Shown: one piece after another, positions 23,209 to 34,614 of the stretch
How the letters are laid out: every line of letters begins with the position of its first letter
Numbering within the stretch: position 1 is the stretch's first letter
NCBI GenBank assembly: GCA_949752735.1
Contig: OX457038.1
Span: 17,933,581 to 17,997,580 of the forward strand
Origin: Lumbricus terrestris
Taxonomy: Eukaryota > Annelida > Clitellata > Crassiclitellata > Lumbricidae
Direction: 5' to 3'
DNA length: 64,000 nt
Program-made: the position numbers and the translations under genes
Notes under the pieces: model-generated
Database searches by the model: none
Seen by the model: only the letters and a program-made list of their open reading frames with translations
Told to the model about the DNA's origin: nothing

Positions 23209-23420
23209 TGTGTGCGTGTGCGCGTGTGTGTGTCTATCTGTCTGTTTCTCCCTGTCTGTCAGACAGACAGAAATATGGGTCATCGGATGTGTGTGACCTA
23301 TCTCTCTCTCTGGAGAGAGAGAGAGAGAGAGAGAGGTATGTATGTCTGTCTGTCTCTCTCTGTGTGCATTGTGTGTACCTATTTTTGTCTCTGCATGTGT
23401 CTCTGTCAGTGTCTCTATAC
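23209..23420. repeat. GT/CT/GA microsatellite cluster
   Basis: TGTGTGCG, CTGTCTGT, CAGACAGA and GAGAGAGA runs. Open frames on both strands here are repeat translations. Confidence 0.9.
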
Positions 23421-23518
23421 AAGCCAAGCTTTGAAGTAACTGATACACACTGCACCTTCATTCGGGCTCATAATAAGTCATTCATCAATTCAGTTACTTT
23501 TATCTGGATTATCACTAA

Positions 23519-23638
23519 GGGCTCATCCATAAAGTACGTCACGCTATTTCTGACCATTTTTGATCCCCCGCCCCCTGTCACAAACTGTCACACTTCCTTC
23601 GACCCCCCCGGAGCGTGACGTACTTTATGGATGACCCC
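23519..23638. mobile_element. Harbinger-like MITE, 120 bp
   Basis: The left end GGGCTCATCCATAAAGTACG mirrors the right end CGTACTTTATGGATGACCCC. TAA flanks both sides (23516-23518, 23639-23641), as expected for PIF/Harbinger targets. It is nested in the 22762-24521 element. Confidence 0.82.
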
Positions 23639-23882
23639 TAATGCGGTACCTAATCGAAAATAATCATCTAATAGGAATGCCATAGGCTATGAAACGCACG
23701 TACAGTTCTGGCAGTCATTACTAAAGGAGCTGAGAAAATCGAAAATTTCAGGCTTCTGCGTTTGCGAACAGTAAGGCTAGAATAGCCAAATTCACGAAGT
23801 AATTCTACGAAGAACTACAGACAACAGTGAGTCTACATTAGAGGCACGTAGTGTGTGTATATATGGACCCCTGTATGGATGT

Positions 23883-24244
23883 CACGACAACTGGTCTACA
23901 GACAACTGGTCCAGCGCTTGAGAAATGGAAGCTGGATCATTCATGGATGAAATTTTTTTCCAGCTGGATGAAGGTATAAATAATAAATTTAGATCTAAAA
24001 TAGAAGATCGGTTGATGAAAAACGCTTATGAAGTGGAAACTGGATTAAGGTATTTTTATATCTGAAATAGAAGCTGGATGAAGGCATTTTTAGACCTGAA
24101 ATAAAAGCTGGATGCATGGTGAAATACATGAATGAAAATCATGAATCCAGCTTCTATTTAAGCTAGAAAACCATTTAACGTTTCCCCCCATAAATCCAGT
24201 TTCTATTTCATCAATACGAGTTGTCTGTAGACCAGCTGTCGTGG
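23883..24244. mobile_element. TIR element with internal CTGGAT repeats
   Basis: CACGACAACTGGTCTACAGA at the left is mirrored by TCTGTAGACCAGCTGTCGTG at the right. The interior repeats AAATAGAAGCTGGAT-like words in both orientations. No target duplication was identified. Confidence 0.65.
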
Positions 24245-25314
24245 AACCGTTTTCCTGTTTTGCATTGAACCATTAATGTGTATTAACAATGAATTATTGA
24301 TGACAGTGTTGAATACTGACATTCATGAAGCGAAACTTTATGAAAACTCATCAGTAGGCCTATGTATACTATAATTGAGCTACCAAAATTACTTCAGATA
24401 TAATAGGCGCTCTTGTTTTAAAATAGTTATCTCATTGTTTTCACTGCTTAGTCTAGTTAATGGATAGGGGCCCCCAAGCTGAGAATGTCCACGGGCCCCC
24501 GGCTTAGTTGTTACGCCACTGGGCATCAATTGACCCTAAATATCATATCCGGCTTAGTTGTGACAGTGACTTTGCCTTCTTTCATTTAGAAACCGTTATA
24601 TAGCTAATTGAAAGCTACCTGAAGATGAATAAATGCAAGGCATGAAGACGTTTGAAGCGGAATTAGAAGACAGATGAATAATTTGCAAAAGGTAATTAGT
24701 GATTCGGTTTTATTCGCTTGATTAACCCGTGCACTGTAGGCCATGATAGCTTGGACTCCAACTTCAATCGGCTTACAGCATTAGGCCTATTTTAAGAGAT
24801 CGAGATCAAGCCAATTAGGATAATAATTATTGACAATCTGTGTCGGCTGATCGCATATTATATTATACAGACCTTATTAATTTGCATGTTTATCCTTTGG
24901 TAACAGAAATAATTTTTGTTCAGATGATGTTTTTTGCATTTTCAAAGTGCGCCTAGATCAGGCCACCCAGCCAGATCCAGCAATACATCTTGGCATCACA
25001 TTTAACTGCATTCATTATATTACTGACAATGTCATATGCAGGTGTGGTAAGTCCGTGCATAAAATTATGTTAAATATATTTTCGTTTCATTTGTGTAAAG
25101 TTTGTATACTAGTCGTAATCGCAGTAATTAAATTCTCAAAATCCGACGCCTATAACAGTTGCGATCGGGCGCCTAAGTAACATGTTATCCGTCACCTTAA
25201 AGAGATGATCAATCATTTACACTTCAATAATTGGAATAATTTCTGTCTGTTTATCTTAAGGAAATCAAATGTTAAGGCCCTACATTTTTAGCGATGTTGC
25301 ACCACATTCCTGAG

Positions 25315-25549
25315 CAGTGACGGATCCAGAACGTTTCGAAGGGGGAAGCCAACATTTTCGGTCTTGGGCAAGGATAAATTTCATCTTTAGTCACCGGATG
25401 TTTTTACTCATCATAGACTGCTTTTGTAAAGGTCTGCCGAACTGATGGGAGGGGGCCACGTCCACTTTCCACGCCAAAGTGGCTGGTGAAAATAAAGAAT
25501 TTTCTAAATGGGGGGGGCATGGCCGGATTGGCCCCTGAATCTGCCCCTG
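25315..25549. mobile_element. hAT-like MITE, 235 bp
   Basis: The imperfect ends are CAGTGACGGATCCAGA and, inverted, CAGGGGCAGATTCAGG. The exact 8-bp duplication is TTCCTGAG (25307-25314, 25550-25557). A truncated relative is at 61240-61342. Confidence 0.82.
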
Positions 25550-25557
25550 TTCCTGAG

Positions 25558-27400
25558 TAGCAATTTTTCAGTTTTTTAATGTCATGGGTTTCCTTTTTGC
25601 ACAGTCTTCAGGAGGAAGGTATACACAACGCTGTACCGCGTCCGTTTCAGTCACGGGTCTCTAAGCATGCATGCATGGCTAATGTTTTGAGATAAGTTCA
25701 GCTCACACTGCAGCGACTACTGAAGGAAGGAAACCTCTCTCTGAAACCTCTGCTTTCTGGCAAAAGACTGACTATAGTACAGGTAAGAACCACCTGTTTA
25801 TTTATTTCTCCATTTCTATAGGCCCCTTCAAGCTATTGTTGTTCGTGTCATGTGTACGGCGCATAGTGAAATAATCTGACTTCATGATACGGTTAATTAA
25901 CGTTTTTTGCTTTACTTTATATTTAAGTGAGTCTCACTCAGCCCAGGACTTTCTCTTGCTTGTAATTGTAACTGTAATCGTAATCAAGACAATGCTTGAA
26001 TTCCCATATCTCGGCTATAATGAGCATATAATATACTCTGACTTACACTGCATGTCTATAATTGTCTATGTTACTGAGATGGCAAACGATAAGACTAGTG
26101 ACACCTGCCAAGAAAAGGAAGTCACTTGCACCTCATACATACAGCTGATTCTAAAGTTTGTAAGCCTAAGGAACGGCTTTTCTATATTACGCCTCCTCAT
26201 TCTTCTTCTGCTCCTCCTTTCCTCCTTTTCCCTTTCTCTTCCTTTTCCTCTTCTTCCACATCCTATTCTACTTCCTTCATGCACAACTATCTATCCCAAC
26301 TAAGGTAACTAAGATGATATTAAGTGCATTTCAAGACAGTTGGAAAACATGTGCTGATCAGTGCTAACTGCAATAATAAACTACACATTGTACAGTGAAA
26401 GACTGTTTCTAAAACATGAATAGAGATCTTAGAAGATATGAGAAGCGGGTTATTAGCATTTTAAACTTCGTGGAGAGGTGCTAGCTAAATGCTTGAGTGA
26501 ATAACTGCATGAGCAGCTGAGCGCAACGATTGCTGATCTGGTTGACTGCATGTGACATGAAGCTTCCTGGTGTATACATGGGTGCTGTGCCGACCCAAAA
26601 ATCCCGCCAGTGCCGGAGAATCTTGTAAGCTTATTTCCAATACTAGTGATACATATTTGCCATAACGTGTAATGACCTTGCGGGTTTTTCTGTGTTTTTA
26701 TAGGTACCAGTGTTTGGCGGCACCGATTCTGCCGTTATGGTGAGACGGGGTGTGTGTGTGCGTGGGGTTGATTGTGATGCGTGTTATGGTTGCACTGTGG
26801 CTCTGTTCGTCTGTGTTTCTGTTACTGGTTGTTTGTGAGTAAGCGGCCTCATGAGCCTCTGGCGTGGCCTAACATCCCGTAAGCCATGGGGTTTGCTCGT
26901 TCGTTTTCGTATTTGTGCCTATAAGTTAGTAGTAGACCTGCCGGGCCTCTGGCGTGGCTTAAACTCCCGTAAGCTCGTTACATGGCAGGGGGCCTCTGGC
27001 GGTGCTTAAACTCCCGTAAGCTCTGTTTGTCGGTAGTTTTGTGTTGTTTTAGTTTAGGCTAACCGTTTTCTTGCATAGAGAGCCAAGGGATTAGAAGGAG
27101 GTTGAAAGAAGATCAGTTTAGAAGGAGGAGGAAATGGAAATGGCGACTTGTCGGTGATGTGACGAACTGAATGAAGCTGCATTTCAGACTGAACTATATA
27201 TATACACATATATGTATATATGTACTTGTAATTCTAAAGCACATTAGCGATTGAATTCGTCATGAAAAAACACAATAATTGTTTACGATGTCTGCTTGCT
27301 GAGACTTTTGTCTAAAATTTAAATCACAGTCATCTGGCGCAGACTTTTGCTACAATTATCAGCATCGCTCGATCTGTCATTTAATACGCCAGGACCAACT
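25558..27400. other. intergenic DNA with a threefold repeated motif
   Basis: A pyrimidine-rich run lies at 26195-26280. At 26850-27020 GCCTCTGGCGTGGCTTAA followed by CTCCCGTAAGC occurs three times with small changes, about 70-100 bp apart. It may be the 3' part of an unrecognised retroelement. No coding region was recognised. Confidence 0.45.
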
Positions 27401-27403
27401 TAA

Positions 27404-27748
27404 TGGTATGTATATGTATGTAGCCTATGTATGCATGTATGTATGTATGTATGCATGTATGTATGTATGTATATATGCATGCATGTATGTATGCATGTAT
27501 GTGCGTATGTATGTATGTATGTATGTATGTATGTATGTATGTATGTATGTATGTATGTATGTATACTATGTATGTATGCATGCATGCGTGCATGTATGTA
27601 TGTATTGTATGTATGTATGTATGTATGTATGTATGGATGTATGTATGTATGTATTGTATGTATGTATGTATGTATGTATGTATGTATGTATGTATGTATG
27701 TATGTATGTATGTATGTATGTATGTATGTATGTATGTATGTATGTATT
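27404..27748. repeat. (TATG)n microsatellite, about 345 bp
   Basis: ATGT repeats with GCAT and TGCG variants. The Tyr/Val/Cys/Met-rich open frames on + and His/Thr/Ile-rich frames on - are translations of this tract. Confidence 0.95.
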
Positions 27749-27900
27749 AGGGTGTCCCACGATTGCGCAGGAAAAGTATTTTTCTTGAAACTTTGGATGC
27801 AGTCCCTCCAAAAAGTTTCCTTATGGTCCTATAATAACACCCGCCAAATTTTATGACATTAAATAAATATTTAGAGGTTGGCAAAGCTCATATAATTTGT

Positions 27901-28159
27901 GCATGGACGGAGACTTGGGCGGAGAATTGCGGGGGACGAAAAGGCGGGTCGAAGATTTTGGGCGGACGAATGGCTGAGTCGCCAACGAAAATTTTCCATC
28001 TTCTTGCCAGCAAAATTTTCTGACGACCTTTTCTTTTTAGTCATCACCTCGTCTCGTTCGTTTCTTGTTCGCCCCACTTTGGGGGGGGGGGGCAAATGCA
28101 TGGGCCGTCTCCCACTACATCCATTGAGGGGGACCGTCCCCCCCAAGTCTCCGCTCATG
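27901..28159. mobile_element. MITE with GCATGGACGGAGACTT ends (uninterrupted copy)
   Basis: It has the same ends and interior as 20785-21596 without the inner insertion. The right end is AAGTCTCCGCTCATGG. It contains a G-run at 28080-28093. No target duplication is clear. Confidence 0.7.
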
Positions 28160-28303
28160 GCGCCGCCGCCGACGATTTTTGCTGGTTGGCGCGCCGCCGC
28201 CGACACTCTCGAGTCGGCGCAAGGCTCTGGTCCAAACGGCTCATCACAAAACTGTGGACAAGGATAGCAGCAGCATGCTGGGATATGGAGTTAGGTTGTA
28301 GAT

Positions 28304-29452
28304 CAGCGGTTCTCAACCTTTTTAGTGCGACGACCCCTTTGTGACATTTCGAAAGTTGTGACGACCCCCCGCAACAAAATTGATCACGTTAGCCCCTTCA
28401 CTAGCCTACATTTTGTTACCATTGTCCATTGTTATGCATTTTCGCTTCATAGTTCGAAAACCGTTTTTGGCAGTTGTGTGAGGTTTCCCGGCTCTTTCGA
28501 TCCTGAGATTGAGGTTGTTGAAGTTTTTAAGTTTAATTAAGCTTCCTAAGTCTTTTCTGCAGGTAGAGAGGTTTGGGGATGGATACATGTAAGTGTCCCT
28601 CCCATTGTCGAATTTTTTCCCACACTACACTGGTAGCATTTTAAGCTGACATTTTGACCAAATTGCTTAAATCATATCATATCATATCAGTGCTCATAGT
28701 CGTGGGTTAAGACTTCAAAAATTGTCCCTTCCGATTTGTCTCTTTCCATTGCTGAATTGTGTTTATTTCCACACTGCAATGGTCGCATTTTAAGCTGACA
28801 TCTCAAGAAAATTTCTCATAATTTCAGTGCTGAAAACCATGGTTTAAGACTTCAATAAATATCCCCTACCCATTATATAATTTTTTTAATATCCACACTG
28901 TAACGGCTGCATTTTAAGCTGTCATATTAGTAAAATTGCTATTTTTTTAAATGCTGATAGTCTTGTTTTAAGACTTAAGAGTGCCGCCTCGAAAATTAAT
29001 GTTTACAGTTTTTTGGATTTGCACGCTGTAGGTCTAAATGTGACATTTTAAGCTGTCATCTTAACAAAGTTAGCCTACTCATGATTTCCCTTCCTCGTTG
29101 TTTATTTTAATTTTATTTGCACACTGTAATGGTAGTTAGTTGCCTGAATCACAAATCACAAGTAATTGCTAACATCAGGCTATACCTTTTTAGGTGTGAC
29201 TGCGTGGGCTAAGAGCGCCTCTTACATTTTAATAGCAAAATGGCAAAAATTAAAGTAGCTGTCGCAATCTAACAGTTGACCCATAGCAAAAGTATAGGTA
29301 GCAATTTATTTTAGTTGTTTTGGTGAAGTGGATAGCGTTGAAATTGATATTAGACCAACATCTTTTACACATTTCGGAAGGTCCGAGGCGACCCCTGGCA
29401 AATCGTCAGGCGACCCCGGCGGGGATCGCGACCCACAGGTTGAGAACCGCTG
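28304..29452. mobile_element. hAT-like element with CAGCGGTTCTCAACC ends
   Basis: CAGCGGTTCTCAACC at the left is mirrored by GGTTGAGAACCGCTG at the right. The exact 8-bp duplication is TTGTAGAT (28296-28303, 29453-29460). GACGACCCC and GGCGACCCC motifs follow the termini. The interior is built of diverged units containing CACACTGTAATGGTAGCA and TTTTAAGCTGTCAT. No transposase was found. Confidence 0.92.
28560..29170. repeat. diverged tandem units inside the 28304-29452 hAT-like element
   Basis: About five units of roughly 110-130 bp. Each has a TTTGCACACTGTAATGG-like word, then GCATTTTAAGCTGWCAT, then GACTTCAATAAAT-like words. The same unit occurs at 38280-38830. Confidence 0.75.
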
Positions 29453-29460
29453 TTGTAGAT

Positions 29461-29909
29461 GAACCCGTAGCGGTCAAATTAAGTTGATAGCAACAACACA
29501 GTATAAATAACAATTATTTATACTGTGGTAACAGCCACGAGTCAGCTGCTTGACGTGCGCATCAAGTTTCTCATCTAGCCTAACACCCAATCACACAAGG
29601 TCAGACAAGAATCAGACAAGGTAAAAGTCACGGAGAAGGCTTCAGACACCGCACAATGGTCCACACTCGTCAATCTCGTACGTCCACCCAGCCACATGAA
29701 TTAAATCTTGGAAGCGTTAAGTAGGAGGCGGCTATAGGCTAGAGGCTAATCTTTCTTTCTTTATCTTTTTCTGTCTAGACTTTCTCTCCTGTACAGTTCC
29801 TAAGAGTTTACAAAACATATTTCATTTTTTTATTGTACACGTTAGGCCTATACCTAATTCTATTCTCGTCAATTATTCCCGCAGTGCGTTTGCAGACGGT
29901 TCAGTAAAG
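29461..29909. other. short intergenic spacer
   Basis: Nothing recognisable lies between the hAT-like element and the TA-flanked element. Confidence 0.4.
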
Positions 29910-29911
29910 TA

Positions 29912-31761
29912 GGGGAGGTAGGTACCGAAATAACCACATTTCAGATGATTTGGGAAAAATGATATAACTCCATTGTGTTAATTTTCAAACTAGAATTCAA
30001 GGTAGGGAACTAATAAAATATTTGTTTATCAACCATATACACAATAGAAAGCATTTATAACATTAACACAAAACCTAAAAAAATGAAAATTTTGTGTGCA
30101 CCTCTATATTTTTTTATGGTTATTTCAGTACCTCATTGGGTACTGAAATAACCAGGGTTGTACTAAAATAACCATTGGTTATTTTGGTACATCCAAGTTA
30201 CAAAATCCACTCTGCAATGGTTTCAATTATCTAAAACAGAACAAAAATACTAAAATAAAGATGCATACCAATGTTTCATATCAGATACAACCAAAATACT
30301 TGAGTAATTCAAATGTTTTATAGTTTGGACAGTCATTTATGGGTCTATCGATGCATCGTCAGAATCATCAGAGCATCTTAAGGCTGTTGATCTATGATAT
30401 ATCTTAATGTTGAAGGCTGCTGAATGTGCTGATGCATGATAGCTGTGGATGATGAAGACTTTTGATCGATGATATCCGTTGATGTTGAAGCCTGTTAGTG
30501 CATGATAGCTGTGGATGATGAAGACTTTTTATCGATGATATCCATTGATGTTGAAAGCTGTTTGTGCATGATAGCTGTGGATGATGAAGACTTTTGATCG
30601 ATGATATCCATTGATGTTGAAAGCTGTTAGTGCATGATAGCTGTGGATGATGAAGACTTTTGATCGATGATATCCATTGATGTTGAAGCCTGTTGGTGCA
30701 TGATAGCTGTGGATGATGAAGACTTTTGATCGATGATATCCGTTGATGTTGAAGCCTGTTAGTGCATGATAGCTGTGGATATGATGAAGACTTTTGATCG
30801 ATGATATCCGTTGATGTTGAAAGCTGTTAGTGCATGATAGCTGTGGATGATGAAGACTTATGATCGATGATATCCGTTGATGTTGAAGCCTGTTAGTGCA
30901 TGATAGCTGAGGATGATGAAGACTTTTGATCGATGATATCCGTTGATGTTGAAAGCTGTTAGTGCATGATAGCTGTGGATGATGAAGACTTTTGATCGAT
31001 GATATCCGTTGATGTTGAAGCCTGTTAGTGCATGATAGCTGAGGATGATGAAGACTTTTGATCGATGATATCCGTTGATGTTGAAAGCTGTTAGTGCATG
31101 ATAGCTGAGGATGATGAAGGCAGCTGATTATTTGTTATCTTTAGCAAGAAAACTTTTATTTGGTCCATATTTAATAGATATATAATTATGTACTTGGATA
31201 ATGAACATACTCACTTACTTACTTTTATAACTACATAAAGATATTACAATGCAAACATATATTTACAGGAGTTAAAGTCTTAAGTTTAAGTCGAACTGCA
31301 ATAAGTAACAGTCAGAGTTGTAGGCCTACTGAAATAACCATCGGTACCGAAATAACCGGTTATTTCGGTACCACAAAACCTGGTTATTTCAGTACGACAA
31401 GCGCCTGTTCATATCAAATGTCAAAACGCGAAACCATGCGCGAAATTTGGATACATTTAGCATATTATATCATTAGATAGACCATTAATGGTTGCAAATA
31501 CAAATTTGCAACAACATTCCCCTAAAATATCACCGGCAAACTTGACAAATTCCAACAGCCTAAAAATTACATTTGGCAGCGGAAAAATATAAAGTGCTAT
31601 AAAAATTTTCTTCACCCAAGTTTCGATATCCACATTGGTTGTAACTAAAGTATGTCAACAAAGAACACGCATCAAGATTAGCAGAGCCGAATACGGAAGT
31701 GCATAGAGACATAAATTCGTTGGTTATTTCAGTACCTGGTTATTTCGGTACATATCTCCCC
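29912..31761. mobile_element. non-autonomous TA-flanked transposon with subterminal repeats
   Basis: The ends are inverted copies of TAGGGGAGRTAKGTACCGAA continuing into ATAACC. TA lies at 29910-29911 and 31762-31763. About a dozen copies of GGTACYGAAATAACC, in both orientations, sit at 29920-29940, 30117-30190, 31328-31400 and 31718-31755. There is no transposase frame. The centre is a 66-bp minisatellite. The TA target and subterminal array resemble the adjacent pogo element, so a pogo-like origin is inferred. Confidence 0.8.
30448..31110. repeat. 66-bp minisatellite, about ten copies
   Basis: The unit starts GATGATGAAGACTTTTGATC and contains GATATCCGTTGATGTTGAA. One copy has a 2-bp insertion and others differ at one to three positions. 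The array lies wholly inside the non-autonomous TA element. Confidence 0.92.
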
Positions 31762-32436
31762 TAGGCCTACATAGGGTGGGAGGGGGGAAGACGGACCCCG
31801 AGGTAAGATATGGACCCTTCACACAAAAATCGACTATATGATCATTTATTATGTCTGTCTTACCCCATTGTTGAGGCAAGATGGACAGTATTTATCGACG
31901 CGTCAATGTGACATGAAAAGTCGGGTACCAGTCTACCGGAAGAGGCGTGGCTTATCGTTGATCAAAAGTGGTCGGAGGGAAAGTGTTTTTTGAGGAAAGT
32001 AAAATAAGAAAATCACTAAAACTGCTAAGGAGACAGCATCAATAGTAAGTATTAATAGCTTATGAACAGTATTTAATTTAATAGCGTTGTGTATCTATTT
32101 GTTACTTAGCACATTAAAACAGACGAATTGTTGTCGGATAATGTGTGACCATTGTGTGACAAGGGAGGGTCGGGTTGTCTGTCCATCTTACCCCTGCACA
32201 GAAGTCCATCAGAAATTTTATTTTCACAGCAGATGTCCTAAACAGCGTTATTTAGTTTAACTGTAAGTAGTTCTTATTCCGGCAGTTCACATTTCGTACA
32301 AATATGTAGGAATTCATTGTTTGTTACACTGTAGAATAAGTGTCCATCTTACCCCATGCATGAGAGTTAAGTAGGCCTATGCCTACTGTAGGCTATTATT
32401 GGTTATAGGCTATTAGCCTATTTACTTTTTGTGTAG

Positions 32437-34614
32437 ATGCCACGATCTTATATCCGAACGACGTCACGTGGAAGTTGGACACAAGAAAGTATGCAGCAAG
32501 CCATAGCTGCGCTGGACAACGGCAAGCCTCTCAAGACCACTGCAGTACAATTTGATGTTCCACGAAATACACTGCGACGTCACTGGCTAAAGAGACTAAA
32601 GAAACTACCTTGCAGCTCTCATCTTGGGCGAGAATCAATTCTGGGTCCTCTTGCTGAAAAGGATTTGGTTGAATATATCTTGATGCTGGAGGATAGAGGT
32701 TTTGGTTTAACCCCATCTGACGTACGTGAGTTGGCATTTGATTACGCCGTTCGTAACAATATTCCGCACAATTTTGACATGGAGCTGAAGATGGGTGGCC
32801 TTGATTGGTGGTCTGGTTTTCGTCTATGACACCGTGCAATGCTGTCGATCAGAAAGCCAGAAGCATTGTCACTCGCTCGAGCCACAGCAATGAACAAGCC
32901 AGCGATTACAAAGTACTTCAACATCCTGGATAAAGAAATGAATCGCTTAGGAATAAGCAATAAACCAGCTTGTATTTATAATTGCGACGAAAGTGGTCTG
33001 AGCCTTGTTCCTGAAACGTGCAAAGTTGTTGCACGAAAAGGTAAGAAGAACATCTACCAAGTGACAAGTGCAGAGCGAGGTGTCCTCACAACGGTGTTAC
33101 CCTGCTACAATGCTGCAGGATATTATATTCCTCCGATGATTATTTTCAAGGGAAAGAGGGTAACTGATGGCTTAAAGAAAGATATGCCTGCTGGCACTCT
33201 GACTGCACTATCAGATACCGGCTACATGAATATGGATCTGTTCCAGATGTGGCTGCAGCACTTCAAAAAGAATCTGCAGGAGCCAAATTCCCCAGCGCTT
33301 CTCATACTAGATGGTCATGGCTCCCATGTAAAAGCAATCGACGCGCTGAAGTATGCGGAGAAAAACAACATCTCCATCATCTGTCTGCCACCTCATACAA
33401 CGCATTGGACCCAACCACAGGACCGCAGCTTCTTCAAGCCATTAAAATCTAACTATGCACACGAGTGTCGCAAGTTCATGCGGGAGAATACTGGAAAAGT
33501 AATTACCAGATACAACTTTGGTAAACTTTTCTCTGCAGCATACCATAAAACGGCATCTTTGGGAATTGCGGTTGACAGTTTCCGTGCTACTGGTATTTAT
33601 CCGCTCAACAAGGATATTTTTCCTGATGATGTATTTACTCCAAGTCAGACGACAGATCGAGAACTTCCACCCAGCAACACACAACCTTTGGCAGTGGTGC
33701 AGCCAACAGAAACTGTTGTGACCGATGATGGACATGTTCAGTCAAGCGACTTGATCAGTAGGCCTAGTGATCAGATTCAATCTGAGGAACCAAATCAGTC
33801 AACCGAAGTCGGCGAAGTGAACCATGTTAGGCCTATACAGCTCCAGTCTGATGGGGTTGTTCAATCACTAGCTGACAGTGGACAACCTCAACTTCAGTCT
33901 GATCAGCAAAAACAGTCAGCTGGAGTGATTGAAGATGACGGGAATGCTTCAAAAGGTCAACTTAATCCCACAAAAATGAACCAGTTTGAAGCTTTGTGGC
34001 CTCTGCCTAAGAAAGACTTTGGCGACAATAAACAAAGGAGAAAAAGCCGTGCAACAACCTCTCGTGTCTTGACATCCAAGCAACACATTGCTGATTTAAA
34101 TAATGAGTTGTTCTTGTCTGCAGAGAAGAAGAAGCCAAAGAAAAGAAAACTGAGCTTGCAGCTGAAAGTCTCAGAAGATAGACATCAGATTGGTTCCGGA
34201 TCAAAACAGAACAAGAAGAGCAAGAAGCTGACTTGTCGAGAAGATAAGATTGGTTCCGGATCAAAACAGAACAAGAAGAGGAAGAAGCTGACTTGTCGAG
34301 AAGATAAGATTGGTTCCGGATCAAAACAGAACAAGAAGAGGAAGAAGCTGACTTGTCGAGAAGATAAACCGAGAGGTCGAAAAACTGGCTCTAAGACTAA
34401 GAAGACACAGAAAAAGGCACACCTGCAATCAGTAAAGAAAAGCAAGGTTAACAGTGTTTGCTGTGCTGGATGCGGAGAGAATGAAGATGACTCGGTTGAA
34501 GACTGGATCGCCTGCATCAAATGTCAGATGTGGTACGAGTTGTCATGTGCCGGTATGCTTGGAAAGTCCAAGCACATCCAAGACTCTTTTTTGTGTGGAG
34601 ATTGTAAACAGTGA
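32437..34614 (+). pseudogene. pogo-type transposase with C-terminal PHD-like finger, one in-frame stop
   Basis: A psq-type helix-turn-helix (residues about 10-55, SMQQAIAALDNGKPLKTTAVQF) is followed by a CENP-B-like DNA-binding region (about 70-125) and a DDE_1 core. The acidic triad is visible in YNCDESGLS (32986-32988), LILDGHGSH (33310-33312) and TQPQDRSFF (33421-33423), a DD36D spacing. The tail has an acidic/Gln-rich stretch, three tandem 20-residue basic repeats (34189-34368) and a Cys-rich finger (CAGC...CIKC...CAG...CGDC). TGA at 32827-32829 interrupts the frame between the DNA-binding and catalytic parts; the frame continues unchanged after it. A CGA-to-TGA change in the conserved Arg-rich segment would explain this. 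The His expected in the PHD-like WYH motif is Glu. Apart from the stop the gene is intact, so inactivation looks recent, unless readthrough occurs. Confidence 0.85.
34189..34368 (+). repeat. three 60-bp tandem repeats inside the transposase gene
   Basis: Each unit encodes a basic 20-residue block beginning GSGSKQNKK and ending LTCREDK(I). Units two and three are almost identical to unit one, which differs at one codon (Ser for Arg). The blocks are probably nuclear-localisation or DNA-contact patches. Confidence 0.9.

Larger units (their letters stand above)
22762..24521. mobile_element. hAT-like element carrying other insertions
   Basis: The termini are CAGTGGCGTAACAAC and GTTGTTACGCCACTG. 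The exact 8-bp duplication is GGCATCAA (22754-22761, 24522-24529). Matching subterminal motifs are GTCCACGG and GGGCCCCCAAGCT. It contains microsatellites (23209-23420), a Harbinger-like MITE (23519-23638) and a TIR element (23883-24244). Confidence 0.9.

Noticed and set aside
27381..27856. Tyr/Val/Cys/Met-rich and His/Thr/Ile-rich proteins
   Set aside because: Translations of the TATG microsatellite.
32742..34520. Minus-strand frames across the pogo transposase
   Set aside because: Shadows of the transposase gene; they include repeat-derived Phe/Leu-rich blocks.
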